Origin: Gammaproteobacteria bacterium
Lineage (GTDB): Bacteria > Pseudomonadota > Gammaproteobacteria > Steroidobacterales > JABDKV01
Direction of reading: 5' to 3'
Assembly (NCBI GenBank): GCA_024638445.1
Contig: JAHEKH010000018.1
Coordinates: 1 to 35,080 of the forward strand
Length of the DNA stretch: 35,080 nt
In this document: positions 14,484-24,416 of the stretch, in pieces
Layout: each line of letters starts with the position of its first letter
Position numbering within the stretch: position 1 is the first letter of the stretch
Translations under genes and position numbers: made by a program
The notes under the pieces: model-generated
What the model was told of the DNA's origin: nothing
Database searches by the model: none
Seen by the model: only the letters and a program-made list of their open reading frames with translations

Positions 14484-15755
14484 TCCGTCCTTTGTCACGA
14501 GCGGATCGATCAGCCTGAGCAACCGCTCCAGCGCCCCGCGGTTCTGACGCAGCAATTCGCGGCCACGCTCCCCGTAGTCACGCGCCTTGTCCGGCGCTTC
14601 GAGCCACTCGACCAGGCGGTAGGCCAGGTCGCGTGCATCGTCGACCCGCATCGCCGCATGCTGCTCGATAAACATCTCGGCGATATCGGCAGCATTGAAG
14701 GTATGGGGTCCGATCAGCACGGGTTTGCCCAGCGCGACCGGCTCCAGCAGGTTGTGGCCACCGATTGGCACCAGGCTGCCGCCGACGAAGGCGATATCCG
14801 CCGCGGCATACACCATGGTCAGTTCTCCCAGGGTGTCGACCAGCAAGACGTCGGTGTCAGCGGTACAGGACATGCCGCTGCTACGGGTCACCACCGACCA
14901 GCCGCGATCTTCCAGCAGCGTGGCAACGGCGTTGAAGCGTTCAGGATGACGCGGGACCAGCATCAGCAGCACGTCCGGCAACCGTTGCCGGACCAGTTGC
15001 ATCGCCTCCAGCACCTGTTCTTCTTCGCCTTCGTGGGTGCTCCCGGCTACCCAGACGCGACGTCCCGGCGCGTGTTCCGCCCGGAAGCCCCGTCCTCGCT
15101 CCGAAAGCTCCGGCGGTGGCTCGAAGTCGAACTTGATGTTACCCGTAACGTGAGTCCGTGCGGGGTTGGCTCCGAGCGAACGAAAACGGTCGGCATCGCT
15201 CTCGCTTTGCGCGGCAATAACAATTCCGTGAGACAGCGCTTCACGAAACAGCCCGACGAAGCGCCGGTACTTGGTCACGGACAGCGGCGAGACCCGCGCA
15301 CTCGCCAGCACCAGCGGTACTCGCCGCCGGCCACACTCGTGGTAAAGGTTGGGCCAGAGCTCGGTCTCGATGATGATTGCCAGTCGTGGCCGGGCGCGGT
15401 CGAAAAACCGGCGTACTGCTCCGGGTAGATCGTAGGGCGCGTAAAGGTGCGTGACGCTGTCGCCAAAGATCGCCTGCACCCTGGCAGCGCCGGTCGGGGT
15501 CACCGTGGTAACCACCAGCGGCACTCCCGGGTAACGCTGCATGAGCGCGCGAACCAGCGGTGCAGCGGCCTGCACCTCGCCGACGGAAACCGCATGGACC
15601 CAGATACTGGGAGACCCGAGGTTGGTCTTGCTGAATCCGAACCGCTCGCCGAAACGGTCCCAGTAGGCCCGGTTGCGAAAGCCGCGGATGAACAGGAATG
15701 CCGCCACGACCGGCGCGAGCAGGTAGGACAGAAGCACATAGGCAAGACGCAGCAA
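14454..15755 (-). CDS. waaA: 3-deoxy-D-manno-octulosonic acid transferase
   Basis: SIWVHAVSVGEVQAAAPLVRAL, VTTVTPTGAARVQ, YAPYDLPGAVRRFFDRARPRLAIIIETELWPNL, GGSLVPIGGHNLLEP. Confidence 0.96.
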   Translation of the reverse strand: MLRLAYVLLSYLLAPVVAAFLFIRGFRNRAYWDRFGERFGFSKTNLGSPSIWVHAVSVGEVQAAAPLVRALMQRYPGVPLVVTTVTPTGAARVQAIFGDSVTHLYAPYDLPGAVRRFFDRARPRLAIIIETELWPNLYHECGRRRVPLVLASARVSPLSVTKYRRFVGLFREALSHGIVIAAQSESDADRFRSLGANPARTHVTGNIKFDFEPPPELSERGRGFRAEHAPGRRVWVAGSTHEGEEEQVLEAMQLVRQRLPDVLLMLVPRHPERFNAVATLLEDRGWSVVTRSSGMSCTADTDVLLVDTLGELTMVYAAADIAFVGGSLVPIGGHNLLEPVALGKPVLIGPHTFNAADIAEMFIEQHAAMRVDDARDLAYRLVEWLEAPDKARDYGERGRELLRQNRGALERLLRLIDPLVTKDGSVEPPVHRD

Positions 15756-15763
15756 TGCGGTGA

Positions 15764-17185
15764 TCAGGCCTTGCGGATACGTTCGATGATTGACGACGTC
15801 GAGCGGCCTTCACGAAAACTGAGCACCTCGACCCGTCCACCGGCTTTACGCACGCAGTCGCCACCGGCTATCTCTTCGGGACGGTAGTCGCCGCCCTTCA
15901 CCAGCACGTCAGGCAGCACCTGGCAAATCAGCTCCTCCGGCGTATCGCCCGAAAACGGCACCACCCAGTCTACCGCCGCGAGACCCGCGAGCACCGACAT
16001 CCGGTCTTCGAGCGGAACGACTGGCCGGCCGCTGCCCTTGAGGCGCCGCACGGAGTCGTCGTCATTGACCGCAACGACGAGACGATGACCGAGCGACTTG
16101 GCCTCTTCGAGATAGGCGACATGCCCGGTATGAATAATGTCGAAACACCCGTTGGTCATGACCACGGTCTCACCGCGATCCTGCGCTTCCCGGACAAAGT
16201 CGGTCAGCTCGCCGGCATCGAGCAATCCCCGGCCGCCGATGCCCCGCCGGTGCAGCTCGAGTCGCAGCTCCGACCGGCTCACCGTTGCGACACCGAGTTT
16301 CCTCACCACGATGCCAGCGGCGATGTTGGCGAGCGTTGCTGCTTCAGCAATGTCCGCGCCCGCGGCCATCGCGGCGGCGAGCGTGGCAATCACGGTATCG
16401 CCGGCACCGGTCACGTCATAGACTTCGCGGCTCTCAGCCGCCAGGTTCAGCGCCGCACCGTTGTTGCCAACCAGGGTCATGCCGCGGTCACCCCGCGTTA
16501 CCAGCAGGCTGTGCAGTTCGAGATCGCGACGCAATGCATCCGCCCGTTCGACCAGCTGGTGGTCGTCCCGGCACTCGCCCGCCACGGCCACAAATTCGCC
16601 ATAGTTCGGCGTCAGCAGCGTCGCCCCGCGATAGCGCTCGAAATCAGTGCCCTTCGGGTCGACCAGCACCTGCGCCCCGGCATCGCGGGCGGCTGCAATA
16701 AGCGCCACCGGATCGCGCAGCGTGCCCTTGGCGTAATCGGACAGCACGACGACTGACGAATCAGCGCAGGCGGCTCGAAACGCTTCAAGCGGGAAGGCAT
16801 TTTCACCGCTGCCGAAGTCTTCCTCGTGATCCAGGCGAATCAGCTGCTGGTTGCGGCTGAGGACCCGCAGCTTGGTTATCGTCGGCGCCTCGGAGGCACC
16901 GAAGTGGCACTCGACGCCGGCTTCACCGAGCAGCCTGGCCAGCACGGCGGCAGGCTCGTCGTCACCGGTCACGCCGGCAAGCACGGCGTCGATGCCCAGC
17001 GCAGCAAGGTTGAGCGCGACATTCGCGGCACCGCCCGGGCGGTCCTCGGAATCGCTGACCCGAACCACCGGGACAGGCGCCTCAGGCGAAATACGCGAAG
17101 CCGGCCCGAGCCAGTAGCGATCGAGCATGATATCGCCGGCGACGAGTACGCGACGGCCGGCAAAATCGGGCAGCTTTAACGACAT
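15764..17185 (-). CDS. hldE: Bifunctional D-glycero-beta-D-manno-heptose-7-phosphate kinase / 1-phosphate adenylyltransferase
   Basis: Ribokinase-type VAGDIMLDRYW...PGGAANVALNLAALG...DVTGAGDTVIATLA, joined to nucleotidyltransferase TNGCFDIIHTGHVAYLEEAKSLG. Confidence 0.97.
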   Translation of the reverse strand: MSLKLPDFAGRRVLVAGDIMLDRYWLGPASRISPEAPVPVVRVSDSEDRPGGAANVALNLAALGIDAVLAGVTGDDEPAAVLARLLGEAGVECHFGASEAPTITKLRVLSRNQQLIRLDHEEDFGSGENAFPLEAFRAACADSSVVVLSDYAKGTLRDPVALIAAARDAGAQVLVDPKGTDFERYRGATLLTPNYGEFVAVAGECRDDHQLVERADALRRDLELHSLLVTRGDRGMTLVGNNGAALNLAAESREVYDVTGAGDTVIATLAAAMAAGADIAEAATLANIAAGIVVRKLGVATVSRSELRLELHRRGIGGRGLLDAGELTDFVREAQDRGETVVMTNGCFDIIHTGHVAYLEEAKSLGHRLVVAVNDDDSVRRLKGSGRPVVPLEDRMSVLAGLAAVDWVVPFSGDTPEELICQVLPDVLVKGGDYRPEEIAGGDCVRKAGGRVEVLSFREGRSTSSIIERIRKA

Positions 17186-17254
17186 TTCAGTCCCTGGATA
17201 CGATCGGGCGGATGTTACCAGAAACGCGGAACCCTACCCTTCACAGCTGCTACC

Positions 17255-18187
17255 ATGCGCGCGATGAGCGAGACCCGACCACCGCTGTCCGCCTACCTGG
17301 CACCCCGCTACTGGCCGATGTGGTTACTGCTCGGAGTCGTCCGGGCCGCCACCGTGTTGCCTTACCGCCTCCTCATGGCGGTTGGCCGGGCAACCGGCCG
17401 GATTGCCCGGCTCGTGCTCGCGGACCGTCGCGCTGTTGCCGAAAGAAATATCGATCGCTGCCTGGTGGACCTGGATAGCGACGAGCGCGACCGGCTGGTG
17501 CGGGCACATTTCAGGTCGCTGGGGATGGCGCTGTTCGAAACCGGGCTGGCATGGTGGGCCAGCGACGCCCGGCTGGCGCGATTGTGTCATCTCGAAGGCC
17601 GCGAGCACCTCGAAGCGGCCCTGCAGCAGGGTAAGGGCGTCATCATGCTGAGCGCCCACTTCACCTGCCTGGAGATCTGCAGCCGCATGCTCGCGATGAA
17701 CGTTCCGCTGAACCCCGTTTACCGCGGTTTCAAGAACCCGGTACTGCAGGAAGTCATGCTGCGTGGACGGGAACGCGCTTCCGTCAGCGTGATCCCGAAA
17801 AACGACATTCGCCAGATGGTCCGTATCTTGCGGAAAAAAGGCATCGTCTGGTATGCGCCCGACCAGTCACACAGCGGCAAGGCCTCGGAAATCGTGCCCC
17901 TGTTCGGATTACCGTCACAGACCAATACCGCAACTTCGAGGCTGGCACGGCTGACCGGCGCCCCGGTGCTGCCGTTTCTGCCCTGGCGCCGTGCCGACGG
18001 CAGCGGCTACTCGATCGTGATCGGCGAAGCGCTGGCGGGTTTTCCGTCCGGTGACGATGCGGCAGATGCGGCGCTGTTTCACCGCCTGATCGAGGAACAG
18101 GTTGCACGCGTGCCCGAGCAGTACCTGTGGATTCACCGGCGGTTCAAGAACGTCCCGGGTGCAGAGGATTTCTACTCGCCGGCGTAG
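17255..18187 (+). CDS. lpxL: Lipid A biosynthesis acyltransferase (LpxL/HtrB family)
   Basis: YLAPRYWPMWLLLGVVR..., AHFTCLEICSRML (HX4-type site), PVYRGFKNPVLQ, WYAPDQSHSGK. ATG 17264 is an alternative start. Confidence 0.92.
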   Translation: MRAMSETRPPLSAYLAPRYWPMWLLLGVVRAATVLPYRLLMAVGRATGRIARLVLADRRAVAERNIDRCLVDLDSDERDRLVRAHFRSLGMALFETGLAWWASDARLARLCHLEGREHLEAALQQGKGVIMLSAHFTCLEICSRMLAMNVPLNPVYRGFKNPVLQEVMLRGRERASVSVIPKNDIRQMVRILRKKGIVWYAPDQSHSGKASEIVPLFGLPSQTNTATSRLARLTGAPVLPFLPWRRADGSGYSIVIGEALAGFPSGDDAADAALFHRLIEEQVARVPEQYLWIHRRFKNVPGAEDFYSPA

Positions 18188-18981
18188 CCGGCCAGCAGCG
18201 CCGGCCACTGGATTTCCTCGAACTCCGGCGTCGACAGGCTCAGGCCGATCTTGTGCAGCGAGCGGTTCAGGCGCTTGAGGTTGCGCCGCTGCCAGCCACC
18301 CGGCCGGCGCCTGGCGCCGCGGTCGAAATCCACGACGTAAATCTGGCCTTCCTCTTCACCGAGCAATACGTTGTGCGCGTTGAGATCGGCGTGATACACA
18401 CCGGCATCGTGAAGTCGCCGGATACACCGGCCGATCGCGCGCCATTCATCCGGCGCCGGCAGGCGTTCCGCGACGATCTCCGACAGCGCCCGCGCATGCG
18501 GTATCCGCTCGGTCAGCAGGTCGGCCCGGTAATACACACCATGACGAACGAAACGGGCGGCCAGCGGCCGCGGGACCGGCAGGCCCTCGTCATGAAGCTC
18601 CGCGAGCAGCCGCCATTCCGCCAGCGAGCGGGTCTGCTCGCTGCCGGTCCACAGGTACCTGTCCTGCAGCGGTTTGCTGACCAGACCGCCACGATGATAG
18701 TGCCGCAGCACCCATTGCTCGGTACCGTTATCGACAAACAGCACCTGGCCGCGGCCACCGGCCGAACCGACGACCGCCTGTTGCTGGTGCCAGTATTCCG
18801 GCTCGAACATGGATTCGTCGAAGTGCGGCGCATAACGGGCATCGACGATCACCCGCCCGCCAAATCGTTTCGGCTGCTGCCCCACGATCGCCACACTCAT
18901 CCCCCGCCTGCCTGCTTCGAACCGGAATGTACCTGAAAAGCCAGGACCCCGCTGCGCCGTTTTTTCGACGATCGACTGCAT
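18172..18981 (-). CDS. kdkA: 3-deoxy-D-manno-octulosonic acid kinase
   Basis: WVLRHYHRGGLVSKPLQDRYLWTG, YRADLLTERIPHARALSE, HDAGVYHADLNAHNVLLG, VVDFDRGARR. Confidence 0.92.
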   Translation of the reverse strand: MQSIVEKTAQRGPGFSGTFRFEAGRRGMSVAIVGQQPKRFGGRVIVDARYAPHFDESMFEPEYWHQQQAVVGSAGGRGQVLFVDNGTEQWVLRHYHRGGLVSKPLQDRYLWTGSEQTRSLAEWRLLAELHDEGLPVPRPLAARFVRHGVYYRADLLTERIPHARALSEIVAERLPAPDEWRAIGRCIRRLHDAGVYHADLNAHNVLLGEEEGQIYVVDFDRGARRRPGGWQRRNLKRLNRSLHKIGLSLSTPEFEEIQWPALLAGYAGE

Positions 18982-19186
18982 GAGTCAGGTCACAAGCCCG
19001 GACGAACGCTTAGTCCAAAAACCCGAAGGGGTCGGACCGAAGCATGCGTGACACACTCGCAGGCCCAGCAACATGCGCAGTATGGCCACCCGGCATCGTT
19101 TTTCTTGTTGGGCCACTACCCCCGAAGTCTAGCGCCGTTCGCGGGCCGCTACCTTCTGCATTGCGGCAAACCGGCCCGCCCGGCAA

Positions 19187-20203
19187 TCACGCGGTGGTGC
19201 CGATGGCGTCGAGGATGCGTTGCGTCGTGATTTCGTTGAGGCAGCGATAGTGACCAAAGCGGCAGGTGCGATCGAAACAGGGGCTGCATTCCAGCTGAAG
19301 CCATACGATCTCGGCGCGATCGGTCAACGGCGGCGTGTACTCAGGGCTCGAGGAGCCATAAATCGCGATCACCCGGGTCCCGGCCGCCGCGGCGATATGC
19401 ATCAGCCCGGAGTCGTTGGTGACCGCGTGACCCGCTATCGAGATGAGATCGATGGCATCGGGCAGCGAGGTGCGCCCGCACAGGTTCACCGTGCCCTCCG
19501 CCGCCGAGGCTGCAATTTCGTCGCCGAGACCGCGATCTTTTTCAGAGCCGAAGATCCACACCGCGGTGCCCTGGCGGTTCAGCGTGCGCGCCAGGGCGGC
19601 AAAGCTGGCGGCAGGCCACTGCTTGGCCGGCCCGTACTCCGCACCAGGCACAATCGCGGCCACCGGACCGGTGGCATCGAGACCGAGCCGGGCAACGGCG
19701 CTGTCGCGATTCTCCGGGTCGATACGCAACCGGGGGTATGGCAACGGATCAGGCAGGGCGGTATCGGCCGGCATGCCCAGCGCTACGTAACGTGACACCG
19801 TGCTGGACAGGCGTGCACGGTCGAGTTCGCGCATGTCATTGACGAAGCCGTAACGCATTTCGCCGCGGTAACCGGTGCGCAGAGGAATGCCGGCATGAAA
19901 CGGCACCAGCGACGATTTGAATGAACGCGGGAGGACGATCGCCTGGTCATAGGCGCGGTCTCGCAGCGATTTGCCGAGGCGGTGTCGCCCGGGCCAGTCG
20001 AATACCCCGTGTCCGAACGGCGACTCGATACCCTCGCGCACTTCGTTCATGCGTGCCACAACCGGCAATGACCAGGCCGGCGCCAGCATATCGATCTGCA
20101 CTTCCGGGCATTGCTGGCGCAGCGTCATGCACAACGACTGTGCCATGACCATGTCGCCTATCCACGACGGACCGACGACCAGCACGCTGCGGGGGGCGTT
20201 CAC
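19187..20203 (-). CDS. waaF: Lipopolysaccharide heptosyltransferase II
   Basis: VLVVGPSWIGDMVMAQSLCMTLRQQ, PGAEYGPAKQWPAASFAAL, NLCGRTSLPDAIDLI, TNDSGLMHIAAAAGTRVIAIYGSSSPEYTPPL. The start codon is GTG. Confidence 0.95.
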   Translation of the reverse strand: MNAPRSVLVVGPSWIGDMVMAQSLCMTLRQQCPEVQIDMLAPAWSLPVVARMNEVREGIESPFGHGVFDWPGRHRLGKSLRDRAYDQAIVLPRSFKSSLVPFHAGIPLRTGYRGEMRYGFVNDMRELDRARLSSTVSRYVALGMPADTALPDPLPYPRLRIDPENRDSAVARLGLDATGPVAAIVPGAEYGPAKQWPAASFAALARTLNRQGTAVWIFGSEKDRGLGDEIAASAAEGTVNLCGRTSLPDAIDLISIAGHAVTNDSGLMHIAAAAGTRVIAIYGSSSPEYTPPLTDRAEIVWLQLECSPCFDRTCRFGHYRCLNEITTQRILDAIGTTA

Positions 20204-21150
20204 TAGCCCTGGCCGAGTTCGTCAAGATAGGCGCGCACGCCTTCCTCGACAGTGCGAAACGCCTCGCGATAGCCAGCCTGGCGCAAAGCACCGACATCGG
20301 CCTGGGTATAACTCTGGTAATGGCCCGCCAGGTGCTCGGGGAAGGGAATGTAACGAATCTCGCCGCGGCCGTGCCTGGCAATGACCGCACGGGCAACATC
20401 GTTGAAGGTCTGGCTGGCACCGGTTCCGACGTTATAAATCCCCGACTGGCCCGGGTGATCCATAAAATGCAGATTCACTGCGGCGACATCGTCGACGTAG
20501 ACGAAATCCCGCTGCTGCTCGCCGGCGGCATAGCCGTCGCTGCCTTCGAACAGGCGCGCCTCGCCGTCCTGCTCCACCTGGCGGCTGAAATGCCAGGCCA
20601 CGCTGGCCATACCGCCTTTATGCGCCTCTCGCGGTCCGTAGACGTTGAAATAACGCAGACCAACGATCTGGCTGTCGGCTTCCTGGATGGCGCGGCGAAC
20701 GAACTGGTCGAACAACAGCTTGCTGTAGCCGTATACGTTGAGAGGCCGCTCGTTTTCGGGCGCCTCGGCGAAAACCGGACCGGCGCCATAAACCGATGCC
20801 GACGATGCATAGATAAAAGGCACGTGGCGCTCGACACAATAATGCAGCAGCACTTTCGAATACTCGAAGTTCTCCCGCATCATCAGCCTGCCGTCCCATT
20901 CAGTCGTGTCCGTGCAGGCGCCCTGGTGCAGGATTGCCCGAACCCGGCGGGCCGGATCCTGGCCACGCACGATCCCGCCGATGAACGCGTCCTTGTCGAT
21001 GTAATCGGCAATCGACAGGTCGGCGAGGTTGGCGAACTTGGTGCCATCGGTCAGGTCGTCGACAACCAGGATCTCTTTTTCACCCCGGCGGTTCAGCGCC
21101 TTGACGATATTGCTGCCGACGAACCCGGCACCACCGGTTACGATGATCAT
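20203..21150 (-). CDS. hldD: ADP-L-glycero-D-manno-heptose-6-epimerase
   Basis: [82 protein letters not shown]. Confidence 0.97.
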   Translation of the reverse strand: MIIVTGGAGFVGSNIVKALNRRGEKEILVVDDLTDGTKFANLADLSIADYIDKDAFIGGIVRGQDPARRVRAILHQGACTDTTEWDGRLMMRENFEYSKVLLHYCVERHVPFIYASSASVYGAGPVFAEAPENERPLNVYGYSKLLFDQFVRRAIQEADSQIVGLRYFNVYGPREAHKGGMASVAWHFSRQVEQDGEARLFEGSDGYAAGEQQRDFVYVDDVAAVNLHFMDHPGQSGIYNVGTGASQTFNDVARAVIARHGRGEIRYIPFPEHLAGHYQSYTQADVGALRQAGYREAFRTVEEGVRAYLDELGQG

Positions 21151-21168
21151 TGCCGGACGGCCGGTTGT

Positions 21169-21390
21169 TCAGGCCGCATCGATTTCGCCCTTATGCTCCA
21201 CCAGGCGAAAAACCGCACCGCAGTAGGCACAGCGGGCATCGCCGGTCTTCTCGATAGGCAGATAGACCTTGGGATGCGAGTTCCAGAGGCTCATACCGGG
21301 CATCGGGCAATGCAGCGGCAGGTCCTTCGGCGTGACTTCGTAGTAGTTGGATGTGTTCGGCGGCAGTGCGCCGGTCTGGTCGTCGCTCAC
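21169..21390 (-). CDS. Small zf-CHCC zinc-finger protein
   Basis: 73 aa with LHCPMPGMSLWNSHPKVYLPI...ARCAYCGAVFRL, matching the C-x(n)-H-x(n)-CxxC pattern of the zf-CHCC family. Confidence 0.88.
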   Translation of the reverse strand: MSDDQTGALPPNTSNYYEVTPKDLPLHCPMPGMSLWNSHPKVYLPIEKTGDARCAYCGAVFRLVEHKGEIDAA

Positions 21391-21437
21391 TGGTTTACCC
21401 GGTCGTCTGGAGGGTCCTCATTATAAACCGGGCGGGC

Positions 21438-24272
21438 TCAATCACCGAAAAGCCCGGCCCAGCGCTCGATCACCCGGGCCCGCTCGCGGGAAAACTCCTC
21501 CGCCGGAACAACACCGGGAGCATCGGCCAGCGCCAGGCGGTGCAGCCGCTGCCGGAAACGCCGATAAATGTCGGTCATTTCCGCCGCAATTCCGGCATCC
21601 AGTATGTCCGCATCCGCCAGTGCCTCCAGCTGCCGGATGTTGTCGCTGTAGCGCACCAGCTCGGGGTGCCCGGCGGCACCGGCCAGCACCCGGTACTGGA
21701 CCATGAACTCGATGTCGGTCAAACCGCCCGGGTCGCGCTTGATGTCGAATTGACCCGGTCCGCCGCCACGCAGTTCGCGGCGCATGCGGTCGCGCATTTC
21801 CAGCACGTCTTTGCGCAGCGTGGCAGGGTCGCGCGATGCGGTCAGCACTGCCCGGCGGATTGTCTCGAAGCGCCCGCACACCGCGTCGCTGCCGGCCAGC
21901 GCCCTTGCGCGCAGCAACGCCTGGTGTTCCCAGGTCCAGGCGGACTGTTGCTGGTAGTGCTCGAAGGCATTGACCGAACTGACCAGCGGGCCGCCCTTGC
22001 CGGAAGGACGCAGCCGCATATCGACTTCGTACAACACGCCGGCCGCGGTCGTCGTGCTCAGCATGTGCAGCAGGCGCTGGCCGAGGCGGGCGAAATAACG
22101 CACATTGTCGAGAGCATCGGGCCCATCGCTGCACTGGTTCTCGCCCTCCGAGTCGTGCAGCAGAACCAGGTCGAGATCCGAGGCATAGCCCAGCTCCAGC
22201 CCGCCGAGCTTGCCGTACCCGACGACCGCAAAACCCGCCTCGCGACGCACCTCGCCGGGACCGCAACCCGGACGACCATAGCGGCGGCGCATTTCGCCGG
22301 CGGCCAGCTCAACCGTCCGGGCCAGCACGAGCTCCGCGATATCGGTGAGACGATCGCTGACCTTCATTAGCGGCAGGGCACCGGACAGGTCCGAAACCGC
22401 CACCCGGAACACGGAGGCCTGCTGGAACAATCGCAACGCTTCCATCTGCCGCTCGAGGTCATCGTCCTCGACACCGTCAAATCGTTGCTGCAGCTCGGAA
22501 GCCAGGTCCGCGCGGGTGGGTGGCGTTTCGAAAATCCGCGGATCGATCAACTCGTCGAGCAGAATCGGGTGCTGTGCGACGCGACGGGCGATCCAGGGAC
22601 TGGCCGCACAAAGCGTCGCCAGTCGCTCCAGCACGGCGGTATTCTCGTTCAGCAAAGCAAAGTACGCGCTTCGCCGTCCAACCGCTGCGATGATGTTGAG
22701 CAGCTGGCTGACGACGGCGTCCGCCTGGTCCTGGCGGCCGGCCAGCCGCAGGATCTTGGGAATCAGCTCGTCGAGACGCTTGCGTCCGCGGCGGTCCAGG
22801 TGCCGGTACTGACTGCTGTCGTGAAGGGTCTTGAGCTGCCGCTTGACCACCGCCGGGTGAGCAAAACCCAGCTCCGCCAGCCGTTCCCCGGCAGCATCAC
22901 TGCCGGGATCCCCGGTCCACAGCGCCTTTATCACGTCGGTATGACCGGGATCACGGGTGACCGGCACGACGGATTCGAAATGGCGCGTTACGGTAGCGCG
23001 AACCTGTTCAAGCGTAGCGGCCAGGGCGTCCCAACTCTCGAGACCCATGGCATGAGCGACCCGGGCCCGGCCGGTTTCATCTTCGGGCAGCCGGTGAACC
23101 TGCTCGTCGCGCCAGAACTGCAGCCGGTTTTCCACCTGTCGCAGGAAAAAATAAGCATCAACCAATTCTCCGGCGACCGGCCCTTCGAGCCAGCGCTGCT
23201 CGGCGAGGCGCGGCAGTACCGCCAGCAGCGAGGGGTTGCGTAAGTCCGGGTCGGCGCCACCCCGGAGCAACTGGAAGCTCTGCGCAATAAACTCGATTTC
23301 GCGAATACCGCCCGGCCCCAGCTTGACGTCGTTGTGCCGGTCGCGGCTGTTGACGTCAGCGGCGATCAGCGCATGCATTTCGCGGAGCGACTCGATGACG
23401 CCGAAATCGAGATAACGACGATAGACAAAAGGCCTGACCAGCGCAGCGAACTGTTGCCGGCAATCGTCGCGGCCGTTGAGGGCCCGGGCCTTGACGTAGG
23501 CGTACCGCTCCCACTCCCTGCCATGTTGCTGCAGGTAGGTTTCAAAGGCAGCAAAACTCAGCGCCAGCGCACCGGTAGTGCCGAACGGGCGCAGCCGCGT
23601 ATCGACCCGAAACACGAAACCGTCACCGGTCGGCTGGTTGAGTATCCGGATCAGGTGCTGCGCAATGCGCGCGAAATAGCGGTCGCTTCCAAGCGGCCTT
23701 CCGCCGTCGCTGGTCCCGCTTTCGGGGTACAGGAACACCAGGTCGATATCGGACGAAAAATTGAGCTCGCCACCGCCGAGCTTGCCCATGGCAATGACGA
23801 TCAGTTCCTGCACATCGCCACTGCTGTCATACAGCTGACCATGCCGGGACTCAATTTTCGCCGTCGCCTGACGCAGCGCCGCACCGATGCAGGCCTCGGC
23901 CAGCCGAGACGTGGCCGACAGCGTTTCACGCAGACCGGCGCTGCCGACGAGATCGCGCCACGCAATCTGTGCCATAAGACGGTTTCGCAGCCGGCGTAGT
24001 TCGCCCATGAAGGCGTTCTCGTCTTCACCGATGTCGAGTGATTCGAACGCGGTCGCAATTGCCGGGGCCTGTGCCGACTCGGCCGGCAGCGCGGGGTGCC
24101 GCAGACACTGTGCCGCAACGAAATCACTGCAGGCGAAAACATGGCCTGCCAGGGCGTGCAGTTGCGGATCCGGCAATTCGCCCGCGGCATCCGCCCAGCG
24201 TTCTGCCTTCTGCGCGGCGGCAACCGCGAGTATGTCGGGAAGCGGATACTTCCCGCGGAGACCCTCGATCAT
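21438..24272 (-). CDS. glnE: Bifunctional glutamine synthetase adenylyltransferase/deadenylase
   Basis: Two GlnE nucleotidyltransferase domains: VIAMGKLGGGELNFSSDIDLVFLYP and VVGYGKLGGLELGYASDLDLVLLHD. Also GPGGIREIEFIAQSFQLLRGG and DPGGLTDIEFMVQY. Confidence 0.97.
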   Translation of the reverse strand: MIEGLRGKYPLPDILAVAAAQKAERWADAAGELPDPQLHALAGHVFACSDFVAAQCLRHPALPAESAQAPAIATAFESLDIGEDENAFMGELRRLRNRLMAQIAWRDLVGSAGLRETLSATSRLAEACIGAALRQATAKIESRHGQLYDSSGDVQELIVIAMGKLGGGELNFSSDIDLVFLYPESGTSDGGRPLGSDRYFARIAQHLIRILNQPTGDGFVFRVDTRLRPFGTTGALALSFAAFETYLQQHGREWERYAYVKARALNGRDDCRQQFAALVRPFVYRRYLDFGVIESLREMHALIAADVNSRDRHNDVKLGPGGIREIEFIAQSFQLLRGGADPDLRNPSLLAVLPRLAEQRWLEGPVAGELVDAYFFLRQVENRLQFWRDEQVHRLPEDETGRARVAHAMGLESWDALAATLEQVRATVTRHFESVVPVTRDPGHTDVIKALWTGDPGSDAAGERLAELGFAHPAVVKRQLKTLHDSSQYRHLDRRGRKRLDELIPKILRLAGRQDQADAVVSQLLNIIAAVGRRSAYFALLNENTAVLERLATLCAASPWIARRVAQHPILLDELIDPRIFETPPTRADLASELQQRFDGVEDDDLERQMEALRLFQQASVFRVAVSDLSGALPLMKVSDRLTDIAELVLARTVELAAGEMRRRYGRPGCGPGEVRREAGFAVVGYGKLGGLELGYASDLDLVLLHDSEGENQCSDGPDALDNVRYFARLGQRLLHMLSTTTAAGVLYEVDMRLRPSGKGGPLVSSVNAFEHYQQQSAWTWEHQALLRARALAGSDAVCGRFETIRRAVLTASRDPATLRKDVLEMRDRMRRELRGGGPGQFDIKRDPGGLTDIEFMVQYRVLAGAAGHPELVRYSDNIRQLEALADADILDAGIAAEMTDIYRRFRQRLHRLALADAPGVVPAEEFSRERARVIERWAGLFGD

Positions 24273-24416
24273 CTGGCGATTATCGCATCCCGTTCAGCGG
24301 CCTGCGCCCGTAAAGCCTTCCGTCTGCGCCCGTTCCCGCCAATTCCGCAGCTGGCTGCCTTGATCCTGCCTGCGGCCTGATCCATATTCATCCGTAACTT
24401 CGGCCCGGGAGCGGCC

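Noticed and set aside
19048-19230. 60-aa ORF between kdkA and waaF
   Set aside because: Runs into the waaF coding region on the opposite strand and resembles no family I recognise.
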